From Spirochaetota bacterium (lineage in GTDB: Bacteria; Spirochaetota; JAGLSM01): a DNA stretch of 8,225 nt. The notes beneath the pieces are model-generated. The model ran no database searches, was not told where the DNA came from, and worked only from the letters and a program-made list of their open reading frames with translations. This document shows positions 1 to 5,136 of this stretch, one piece after another. The stretch's first letter is position 1; every line of letters starts with the position of its first letter. Made by a program: the position numbers and the translations under genes. The stretch is taken from contig JAGLSM010000067.1 in the NCBI GenBank assembly GCA_023135745.1, positions 1 to 8,225 on the forward strand, written 5' to 3'.

Positions 1-286
1 GGATTTTGAAATGCGGAATATGCAGTACGTCCGGTATATTTTTTTTATATGTATCGGATTTTGTAAAATTTTTATCAAAAAAGTATCGATCCTTTTTTTT
101 TAACTTAATTTTTTTATGGATAAAATTTTTGGGAAGGCCTTTAATCGAAGGCGCGTGATCCGGCAAATATAAATGATATATATTCTTTTTATCTATTTCT
201 GCTAGAGTTTTTATCAGTTGGATTACATAACTGCCCAGTCCGGTTTTTGGATCATTTATGAATTGAGCATTGATCCCAATTATCAA
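1..286 (-). CDS. Glycosyltransferase family 4 protein, N-terminal part (cut by window edge)
   Basis: Reading the minus strand from TTG at 286 gives 95 uninterrupted codons to the window edge. The N-terminus reads IIGINAQFINDPKTGLGSYV, followed by a short helix and an N-x-Y-x-L-Y strand. This matches the usual opening of GT4/GT-B glycosyltransferases (IGIDAR...TGIGRY...LL..L). Residues 85-93 (PDVLHIPHF) fit the 'DvyH.p.f' strand that follows in the same family. The enzyme would transfer a sugar from a nucleotide donor in the cytoplasm, probably in glycan or LPS-type assembly; donor and acceptor cannot be told. There is no in-frame ATG near the start. TTG is chosen because AAGGAG (299-294, minus) lies seven bases before it and the conserved first strand begins at once. 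The donor-binding C-terminal half is outside the window. Divergent from the histone-fold gene. Confidence 0.85.
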   Translation of the reverse strand, partial: MIIGINAQFINDPKTGLGSYVIQLIKTLAEIDKKNIYHLYLPDHAPSIKGLPKNFIHKKIKLKKKDRYFFDKNFTKSDTYKKNIPDVLHIPHFKI

Positions 287-293
287 ATTTGGT

Positions 294-299
294 CTCCTT
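294..299 (-). promoter_or_regulatory. Shine-Dalgarno site that decides the TTG start
   Basis: AAGGAG on the minus strand lies seven bases upstream of TTG at 286. It is a near-perfect ribosome site at ideal spacing and is the main reason for accepting a TTG start for the partial glycosyltransferase. Confidence 0.75.
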
Positions 300-312
300 C
301 TGAGCTATATGA

Positions 313-341
313 AGTATAAGAATGTCAAGGATAGTTAAGAA
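313..341 (-). promoter_or_regulatory. Possible promoter for the partial glycosyltransferase
   Basis: On the minus strand TATACT (318-313, 5/6 to TATAAT) lies 17 bases after a poor -35 (TTCTTA, 341-336). A perfect TTGACA also occurs at 328-323, but the best -10 after it (TATAGC, 309-304) is only 13 bases away. Transcription from the first pair would begin just before the Shine-Dalgarno site. The -10 is good; the pairing is uncertain. Confidence 0.25.
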
Positions 342-348
342 TTTAATA

Positions 349-374
349 TTTTTTTTGATTTTTGATAGTTTTTT
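349..374 (+). promoter_or_regulatory. Three T-tracts upstream of the histone-gene promoter (possible UP element or bend)
   Basis: Runs of 8, 5 and 6 T occur at 349-356, 359-363 and 369-374, with centres about 8.5 and 10.5 bases apart. They end 12 bases before the TTGACA at 387. Roughly helically phased T-tracts at this place are typical of intrinsically bent DNA or of UP elements that raise promoter strength. The tracts are seen directly; the function is inferred. Confidence 0.4.
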
Positions 375-386
375 GAAACATTTGGA

Positions 387-416
387 TTGACAAAACTGAT
401 GCTTACTGCTTATCTT
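387..416 (+). promoter_or_regulatory. Sigma70-type promoter of the histone-fold gene
   Basis: A perfect -35 TTGACA (387-392) is followed after 18 bases by TATCTT (411-416, 4/6 to TATAAT). Predicted transcription start is near 423, giving a leader of about 50 nt that carries AGGAGG (462-467), five bases before the ATG. Confidence 0.55.
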
Positions 417-472
417 GCATATAAGGGTGTCTCGGGTAACAAAAGTTTGCCCATAATTAAAAGGAGGAAAAT

Positions 473-655
473 ATGAGCGATAAAGTTAATTTAGTTGTTA
501 CATCAAAGGTTAAAGCCGTTATAAAGGAAGCAGGGCTTTTATGTTCAGCTACCTATATTGGAGCAATTTCTGATAAGGTTCGTGAACTTACTCTTCAAGC
601 TGTTGAAAACGCAAAGAATTCCAAAAGGAAAACTGTAAAAGATACAGACCTTTAG
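473..655 (+). CDS. Small bacterial histone-fold protein (single histone, truncated helix 3)
   Basis: A 60-residue basic protein (11 K/R against 7 D/E). Its layout is that of a histone fold: helix 1 about 10-21 (TSKVKAVIKEAG), a short loop, long helix 2 about 25-50, loop 51-54 (KRKT), then VKDTDL at the end. The pattern R52-x-T54-x4-D59 is the loop-2/helix-3 signature of archaeal histones such as HMfB (GRKTIKAEDI), where the R and D form a clamp and R/T contact DNA. IKEAG also matches HMfB's IKDAG. The chain stops at L60, so helix 3 is almost absent. Short bacterial histones of this kind are known, for example Bdellovibrio Bd0055. Expected role: DNA binding and nucleoid organisation as a dimer. 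A strong promoter, AGGAGG at five bases and a downstream terminator suggest a well-expressed single-gene unit. The fold comes from motif reading, not from a search. Confidence 0.8.
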   Translation: MSDKVNLVVTSKVKAVIKEAGLLCSATYIGAISDKVRELTLQAVENAKNSKRKTVKDTDL

Positions 656-691
656 ACCAGATATTTATTTTTTATTTAAGAATATGTTCAT

Positions 692-718
692 AGATCCCCT
701 TATTTATAGGGGATCTTT
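692..718 (+). terminator. Rho-independent-type terminator after the histone-fold gene
   Basis: A perfect nine-base-pair stem (AGATCCCCT 692-700 with AGGGGATCT 708-716) closes a seven-base loop and is followed by only TT AA. It starts 36 bases after the histone stop codon and before the HAD gene's own promoter. The stem is strong but the U tract is short, so termination may be partial. Confidence 0.55.
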
Positions 719-721
719 AAA

Positions 722-750
722 TTCAGATATTAGATATTTCTTTTTATAAA
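722..750 (+). promoter_or_regulatory. Likely promoter of the HAD phosphatase gene
   Basis: TTCAGA (722-727, 4/6 to TTGACA) and TATAAA (745-750, 5/6 to TATAAT) are separated by 17 bases. They sit between the preceding terminator and the gene, giving a leader of about 16 nt that includes GAGG at 764-767. Confidence 0.4.
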
Positions 751-772
751 TGTCTATTTTGAAGAGGTAGTT

Positions 773-1408
773 ATGCGCGGTGTTATTTTTGATCTTGACG
801 GTACATTGATAGATACATCAAAAGACATAGCTCTTAGTGTAAATATTTTACGTAAAAAGTATCAGCTGAAAGCGCTTCCTGTAGAAAAAGTTGTAAAATG
901 TATTGGCAATGGGATCGTAAACCTTATAAGCCGTGTATTGAATGATACAGAATTAGATATTAATTCTGCAGTTAAAGAGTTTAGAACCATATATAGGGAA
1001 AACATGCTGATTAATACAGTTGAATATGAATCAGTAAGGGAAACTCTTGAAAAACTGAAATCAAAAGGTATCCATTTAGCTGTTGCTACAAATAAGATCG
1101 AGGATCTGGCCGGAATCATACTTGATAATCTTAATCTGGATAAATATTTTGATATGATTCTGGGAGGCAGCAATAACAGACCATTAAAACCAGATCCTGC
1201 GATTATTAATGAAATACTTCTCCATTGGAAAATAAAAAAAGATAAGATGTTGTATGTCGGGGATAGTGATGTTGATGTAGAAACAGCAAGAAACGCCGGT
1301 GTCAAGATTGCTTTTTTTGAAAATGGACTGGGCTGTCTTGGGGATGGAATACCCGATTACAGGATTAAAAAAATCAAAGATCTGCTTTCTATTTCTATCG
1401 AAAACTAA
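773..1408 (+). CDS. HAD-superfamily phosphatase, phosphoglycolate phosphatase-like
   Basis: A complete 211-residue HAD hydrolase with all four catalytic motifs. Motif I is DLDGTLID (7-14; nucleophile D7, acid/base D9). Motif II is VATN with T106. Motif III is LKPDP with K139. Motif IV is GDSDVD (163-168; Mg-binding D164 and D168), continuing into ETARNAG. The helical cap lies between residues about 15 and 85, giving the C1-cap layout of Gph/PpaX-type enzymes, and the length is normal for them. It probably removes phosphate from a small phosphorylated metabolite; 2-phosphoglycolate is the default guess. Pyrophosphate or a sugar phosphate are alternatives that the sequence cannot exclude, so no symbol is given. 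The start is supported by GAGG five bases upstream. The gene ends in a double stop (TAATAA), 48 bases from the convergent glycosyltransferase. A surface-glycan role is possible from context only. Confidence 0.85.
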   Translation: MRGVIFDLDGTLIDTSKDIALSVNILRKKYQLKALPVEKVVKCIGNGIVNLISRVLNDTELDINSAVKEFRTIYRENMLINTVEYESVRETLEKLKSKGIHLAVATNKIEDLAGIILDNLNLDKYFDMILGGSNNRPLKPDPAIINEILLHWKIKKDKMLYVGDSDVDVETARNAGVKIAFFENGLGCLGDGIPDYRIKKIKDLLSISIEN

Positions 1409-1456
1409 TAAGTATCTTTCTTTTTATACTTTTTATAAAAAATCAACAATCCTTTT
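1409..1456. terminator. Convergent gap with weak hairpin and T/A runs
   Basis: Between two convergent genes. AAGTAT/ATACTT can form at 1410-1415/1426-1431 and is followed by TTTTAT, a weak signal for the HAD gene. On the minus strand, T-runs (complement of 1436-1442) lie just past the glycosyltransferase stop codon. The stems are A+T-rich and short, so this is only a possible bidirectional terminator. Confidence 0.25.
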
Positions 1457-2572
1457 TTAAATTAATGCCATAATTTTTTTAATTACTGTATTTATTGTAT
1501 AATTTTCCTTACCGTAATCAAACGCGTTTTTTGCTACACTAATTCTTTTATTTTTATCATTGAGTATTTTAATTATTTTCTTTGCAATTATTACAGGATT
1601 GTCAGGTTTGCATAGAAATGCGGTTTTTCCGTTTTTAAGGATTTCGGCAGCTCCGCTTGAGTCTGAATTAAGTACAGGAGTTGCATAAGGAGAAGGCTCA
1701 ATTGCGATGAGTCCGAATGGTTCAACAAGCGTTAAATTTAAAATAAGGCACGCAGTCGCGAAATATTCATGCACTTTTTTATCGCTGATGAACCCGGGAA
1801 ATTTCACAGCCTTATCGAGTCCCGATTCTTTAATGAAATTACGGAAATAATCAAGGTCAGAACCGCTGCCCGCATATATGAGTTTGTATTCCGGCTTTTC
1901 TTTATGAACAATTGTAAATGCTTCCATTACTGTTTCAATGTTTTTATATGACCTTGTAATCCGTCCTACCGCGAACAGGTAATTTTTTTTAGGCTTTGCT
2001 AAATTTTTTTTCTTAAATAAATCTTCTTTCAGAGTTACAGGGTATACCGGATTAAATTGTTTTTTATATATATGCTGTGCAAAGGCGGCTGTGCGTTTAC
2101 TGTTTCCAATACATACATCAGTTTTTCTCATAAGTCTACGGTCTAGAATTCTATTGATATGAAATTTTAAATTTAGAATTTTTTTAAGAAATCTTTTTTT
2201 ATTTTCCTGAATTGATTTTCCATACAGCGGCTCATAAGGTTCCTGACAAAACCAGAGAGTCTTTGGTTTTTTTTTCATTTTTCGCAAGGCCAGTTGGACA
2301 AGGATGCCGGAAGGATAATTGTGGTAGTTTATCAGATCGAAATTTTGCAGTTCTTCACGGAGGTATTTAACCGCTTTCGGCCAGGTTTCCATCCTCATAT
2401 TAATTTTCACAAACCTGATATTGAATTTGACTTTTTTAACACCTTTTGGAAAATCTCCTGTATATACATAAACTTCATGTCCATTATCCACCAGGCCATT
2501 CGCAAGTTCAATTGCAAAGTTTTCAGCTCCGGTAAATGTGGAAAAGTATGGGTGGATAATAGCAATTTTCAT
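1457..2572 (-). CDS. Glycosyltransferase family 4 (GT-B fold)
   Basis: A complete 371-residue retaining glycosyltransferase of normal GT4 length. The N-terminal acceptor domain opens with KIAIIHPYF and a glycine-poor loop, TGAENFAIELANGL (14-27), followed by GHEVYVYT. The hinge VGRITRSYKNIETVMEAF (202-219) begins the donor domain. The nucleotide-sugar site shows the EX7E motif at E284-E292 (EPFGLIAIE), then the usual P-V-L-x-S-D-x-G-A-A-E segment. No signal peptide or membrane span is visible, so it should work at the cytoplasmic face of the membrane, adding a hexose to a lipid-linked or other acceptor. The sugar cannot be assigned. GGAG seven bases before the ATG supports the start. It is transcribed alone from a near-consensus promoter, divergent from the membrane glycosyltransferase and convergent with the HAD gene. 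Confidence 0.9.
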   Translation of the reverse strand: MKIAIIHPYFSTFTGAENFAIELANGLVDNGHEVYVYTGDFPKGVKKVKFNIRFVKINMRMETWPKAVKYLREELQNFDLINYHNYPSGILVQLALRKMKKKPKTLWFCQEPYEPLYGKSIQENKKRFLKKILNLKFHINRILDRRLMRKTDVCIGNSKRTAAFAQHIYKKQFNPVYPVTLKEDLFKKKNLAKPKKNYLFAVGRITRSYKNIETVMEAFTIVHKEKPEYKLIYAGSGSDLDYFRNFIKESGLDKAVKFPGFISDKKVHEYFATACLILNLTLVEPFGLIAIEPSPYATPVLNSDSSGAAEILKNGKTAFLCKPDNPVIIAKKIIKILNDKNKRISVAKNAFDYGKENYTINTVIKKIMALI

Positions 2573-2608
2573 TTAATTTCTCCATGATTATTAAATAAAG
2601 TATATTAA

Positions 2609-2637
2609 ATTTTAAGAAACCTTTTTTATTTTGTCAA
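2609..2637 (-). promoter_or_regulatory. Strong sigma70-type promoter of the GT4 gene
   Basis: On the minus strand TTGACA (2637-2632, 6/6) is followed after exactly 17 bases by TAAAAT (2614-2609, 5/6). Transcription should start near 2602, about 30 nt before the ATG at 2572. This is the best promoter match in the window. Confidence 0.65.
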
Positions 2638-2666
2638 TAATTTCATCAGCTTTACTAAGCTTATAA

Positions 2667-2695
2667 TTGACACGGCAGTTAGTTACAATTAAACT
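2667..2695 (+). promoter_or_regulatory. Promoter of the membrane glycosyltransferase gene
   Basis: TTGACA (2667-2672, 6/6) is followed after 17 bases by TAAACT (2690-2695, 4/6). The predicted transcription start near 2702 leaves only about 8 nt before the ATG at 2710 but about 32 nt before GTG at 2734, which bears on the choice of start. It is back to back with the minus-strand promoter, about 30 bases apart. Confidence 0.5.
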
Positions 2696-2709
2696 TATCA
2701 GATAGATTT

Positions 2710-4293
2710 ATGTCATACTTTCAAAGGATAAAAGTGGTGTCAAATAATATATTATCACGGCAATTACAATTTTTACATAATACCAAAGTTAGAAATTTTG
2801 TTTTGGTTAGCACTTTATTTATAGGAATCTGGTTTCGTTTTGACAAACCGGCTTTAATTGCTTTTCAGTTTAGTGATGAACTGCGCGACTATCATCAGGT
2901 GGTTAAAGTAATCAAGGGGCAGCAGGATATGCCTATTTATGGTCCTACTTTTTTACCGGGTGGCAAGCAGGTGCCCGGAAATGCTTTTTATTTATTAACA
3001 GCGCTTCCTTATTTAGTAACCACACATCCGCTTGCCGGGGCCCTGTTTTTTTATTTGCTTATCAGTATCGGGCTCATTATATCATATTTTGCCGTTAAAA
3101 AACTTTTTAACGAAAATCTGGCGGTAATTACTACTATTTTTTACGCGCTGTCCCCATGGGCGATTTTTGCTACTCGTAAATATCATCACCCATATCTTGT
3201 TCCATTTTTTACCGCATTGTTGTTACTGCTTCTTGCTTTGGTATTTAAAGAAAAAAAGAAGTATTTTTATCCGCTAATTTTACCTGTGGCTGTACTTGCC
3301 ATGCAGATTCACACAGTAGCTGTGGTTTTTGTGCCGGCAGTTATTGTAATATCCTTTTTTTATAGAAAAGATTTGAATTGGCAAGTTGTTGCGTTGGGTA
3401 TTGCCGGTAGTATATTACTGTATGCTCCGTACATTATTCATGAATTACAGAATGATTTTGCATATACTAAAACCCTTTTTAATTCTATTGGAGGAGGGCT
3501 TTCAGTACGTCCGGATTTTTTAAAAGTATTTTTATATCCCTTTGTTTTTGCGGCAGGTGAGATATCGTATTTTTTTAAGCATCAGACAATGGATATGATG
3601 GGGAACTCTTCTCCGGTCACTGTGTTTTTAATACTGGGAATAATAAGTGTTTTTACTATGTGTTTTTATACACTAAAGCAATTGTTTTCTTTTAAACGCT
3701 TAAAAACGATTAAGGATCAAAATCCCGGTGTTTTTATTCTTCTGATCATTGTAGGATGTATGTTTTTATTTCATTTAATACGCAGGCAGGTGCCGCATCC
3801 ACATTATCTGTATGGATTATTTCCTGTTCCTTTTATGCTTCCGGCATATTTCTTTTTTATAAAAATTAAAGAAGGCCGCGCTTCATATGTTTTTCGAATT
3901 CTGCAAAAATATTCATTTATTCCTATAATTATTATGTATGTATTTTTAACGGTGCTGGGGTTTCAGTATGTAAGTAATGTTGGTGGTACGGAAGGGCATT
4001 TTAAGACAAATTTGGGAGATCAGTTATCGGCCATTAATTATATGAGCAAGGAAAGTGGAAATAATTTCAAGGTTGTTGGGGAAAAGGGCAAAGAGTGGAG
4101 TAAGAAACTAGGGCCGGTCTATATGTTTAAAACCATGATTGAGGATTTTCCCGGTTATAAAAAACCTGATAAAAAAGCATTTCATTACAACTATATTTGG
4201 GTTAAACCGAAGCAGTCACCGAATTTAAAAATGTTCAAACAGGCGCTTTCTTATAAAAAATTCAGATTGCTGTATGTTTTTAGAATTAAGTAG
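2710..4293 (+). CDS. Multi-pass membrane glycosyltransferase, GT39/ArnT-like (probable)
   Basis: A 527-residue integral membrane protein. Roughly ten to twelve hydrophobic segments lie between residues 29 and 420, followed by a soluble tail of about 105 residues. The first loop carries D56-E57 (FSDELRDY), the place where GT-C transferases of the PMT/ArnT type keep an acidic catalytic pair, and then YGPTFLPGGKQVPG. The segment FYALSPWAIFATRKYHHPYLVP (144-165) matches the conserved 'ls P......r...d....f' stretch of the family. Such enzymes take a sugar from a polyprenyl-phosphate carrier and transfer it on the outer face of the inner membrane. Substrate unknown. The start is uncertain: no ribosome site precedes ATG 2710, whereas AAAGGA (2723-2728) lies five bases before an in-frame GTG at 2734 (V9). 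The shorter form would lose eight residues outside the first span. Confidence 0.7.
   Translation: MSYFQRIKVVSNNILSRQLQFLHNTKVRNFVLVSTLFIGIWFRFDKPALIAFQFSDELRDYHQVVKVIKGQQDMPIYGPTFLPGGKQVPGNAFYLLTALPYLVTTHPLAGALFFYLLISIGLIISYFAVKKLFNENLAVITTIFYALSPWAIFATRKYHHPYLVPFFTALLLLLLALVFKEKKKYFYPLILPVAVLAMQIHTVAVVFVPAVIVISFFYRKDLNWQVVALGIAGSILLYAPYIIHELQNDFAYTKTLFNSIGGGLSVRPDFLKVFLYPFVFAAGEISYFFKHQTMDMMGNSSPVTVFLILGIISVFTMCFYTLKQLFSFKRLKTIKDQNPGVFILLIIVGCMFLFHLIRRQVPHPHYLYGLFPVPFMLPAYFFFIKIKEGRASYVFRILQKYSFIPIIIMYVFLTVLGFQYVSNVGGTEGHFKTNLGDQLSAINYMSKESGNNFKVVGEKGKEWSKKLGPVYMFKTMIEDFPGYKKPDKKAFHYNYIWVKPKQSPNLKMFKQALSYKKFRLLYVFRIK
2723..2728 (+). promoter_or_regulatory. Internal Shine-Dalgarno site pointing to a GTG start at 2734
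   Basis: AAAGGA lies within codons 5-7 of the longest reading and is five bases before an in-frame GTG at 2734 (a second GTG follows at 2737). Nothing comparable precedes the ATG at 2710. With the predicted transcript start near 2702, the GTG is the better-placed start. Confidence 0.5.
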
Positions 4294-4308
4294 GTTAGAA
4301 TAAAGGAA

Positions 4309-4337
4309 TTGAGAGGTGCTTTTATTTTTATTGTAAC
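4309..4337 (+). promoter_or_regulatory. Possible promoter of the FkbM methyltransferase gene
   Basis: TTGAGA (4309-4314, 5/6 to TTGACA) and TGTAAC (4332-4337, 4/6) are 17 bases apart. The gene could equally be read through from the membrane glycosyltransferase, 102 bases upstream. Confidence 0.3.
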
Positions 4338-4339
4338 CT

Positions 4340-4386
4340 AAAATTATTTTTAATAATTTTCTCTATCTTGAGTAGTTATAGAGAAA
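4340..4386 (+). promoter_or_regulatory. Two overlapping hairpins in the leader of the methyltransferase gene
   Basis: Hairpin A is AAAATTATT (4340-4348) with AATAATTTT (4352-4360), loop TTT. Hairpin B is TTTCTCTAT (4358-4366) with ATAGAGAAA (4378-4386), loop of 11. Both are perfect nine-pair stems and share 4358-4360, so full-length A and B exclude each other. B's right arm covers the first three bases of the ribosome site AAAGGA (4384-4389), six bases before ATG 4396. A could act as a weak terminator or pause site. The structures are read directly; a regulatory role is inferred. Confidence 0.35.
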
Positions 4387-4395
4387 GGATGAATT

Positions 4396-5133
4396 ATGGG
4401 TTTTTTAGAATTGTTCTATAAGGAAACAATTGATAAAGGTGGAATTTCGCTAAAATACTATCGTATAAAAGGGCGTAAAATTGGTGTATATGATTATGCG
4501 ACTTCCTCATCACGTGATCACATTGTACGGGAATTAAAAACAAATACTTATGGATTTAACCATTTGGTTTTCAAGCCGGGTGATAAGGTAATCGATATTG
4601 GGGCAAATGTAGGTATTGTTTCCATGTGTCTTGCTCTTAAATATCCGTTTCTTGAAATATTTGCATATGAACCGATTCCGGAAAACTATAATAATTTTCT
4701 TAAAAGTATAGAATTAAACAATATTACAAATATTAAGGTTTTTAATAAAGCAGTCACCGGAGATGGAAGAAAACTTAAAATGATTGCACAGCTTTCCGGG
4801 AATACCGGAGGTGCAACTGCCCAGGTAAAAAATGTTGCTAATGATATACCACATCACAATTATTATGAAATAGATTCACTCACCTTGGATGAAGTTTTTA
4901 CTGATAATAGCATAGATAAATGTAAATTACTTAAAATAGATTGTGAAGGTTCAGAGTATGAAATACTCTTTTCAACGAATAAGCTGGGAAGTATTGAATA
5001 TATGAGCGGAGAATTTCATATCAACGATAACTTAAAAGAAAAAGGGTATTCCGCGGAGAAGCTTGTTGAACATTGCGCTGCTTTTATTGATTCTAAAAAA
5101 ATTCATTATTATGTACGAAAGATGGCTGAATAG
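4396..5133 (+). CDS. FkbM-family SAM-dependent methyltransferase
   Basis: A complete 245-residue class I methyltransferase. The SAM-binding motif I is VIDIGANVGIVS (65-76), with the acidic residue at the end of strand 2 at E92 (YEPIPENY). The segment LNNITNIKVFNKAVTGDG (107-124) follows. The FkbM hallmark KIDCEGSEYEIL (180-191) is intact. Known members O-methylate sugars or polyketides, and this family is common in LPS, capsule and S-layer glycan clusters. Here it follows a membrane glycosyltransferase, so methylation of a glycan residue is the likely role; the acceptor is unknown. The start is supported by AAAGGA six bases upstream. The last codon is three bases before the symporter's ATG, so the two are probably cotranscribed. 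Confidence 0.88.
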   Translation: MGFLELFYKETIDKGGISLKYYRIKGRKIGVYDYATSSSRDHIVRELKTNTYGFNHLVFKPGDKVIDIGANVGIVSMCLALKYPFLEIFAYEPIPENYNNFLKSIELNNITNIKVFNKAVTGDGRKLKMIAQLSGNTGGATAQVKNVANDIPHHNYYEIDSLTLDEVFTDNSIDKCKLLKIDCEGSEYEILFSTNKLGSIEYMSGEFHINDNLKEKGYSAEKLVEHCAAFIDSKKIHYYVRKMAE

Positions 5134-5136
5134 ATT

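Noticed and set aside
862..1305. Long open frame antisense to the HAD gene (147 codons)
   Set aside because: The opposite strand encodes a HAD enzyme with all four catalytic motifs; the antisense translation is serine/leucine-rich and has no recognisable motif.
2294..2587. Plus-strand open frame antisense to the start of the GT4 gene
   Set aside because: It overlaps a clear GT4 N-terminus and its promoter side, with no ribosome site or family motif.
21..3514. Shared 12-base word CAGTACGTCCGG near 21 and near 3503
   Set aside because: A 12-base match is expected about once or twice by chance in a window of this size, and both copies are inside coding sequence in different frames.
4291..4340. 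Inverted repeat TAGGTTA / TAACCTA after the membrane glycosyltransferase
   Set aside because: Seven pairs around a 36-base loop with no T tail directly after is too weak to call a terminator.
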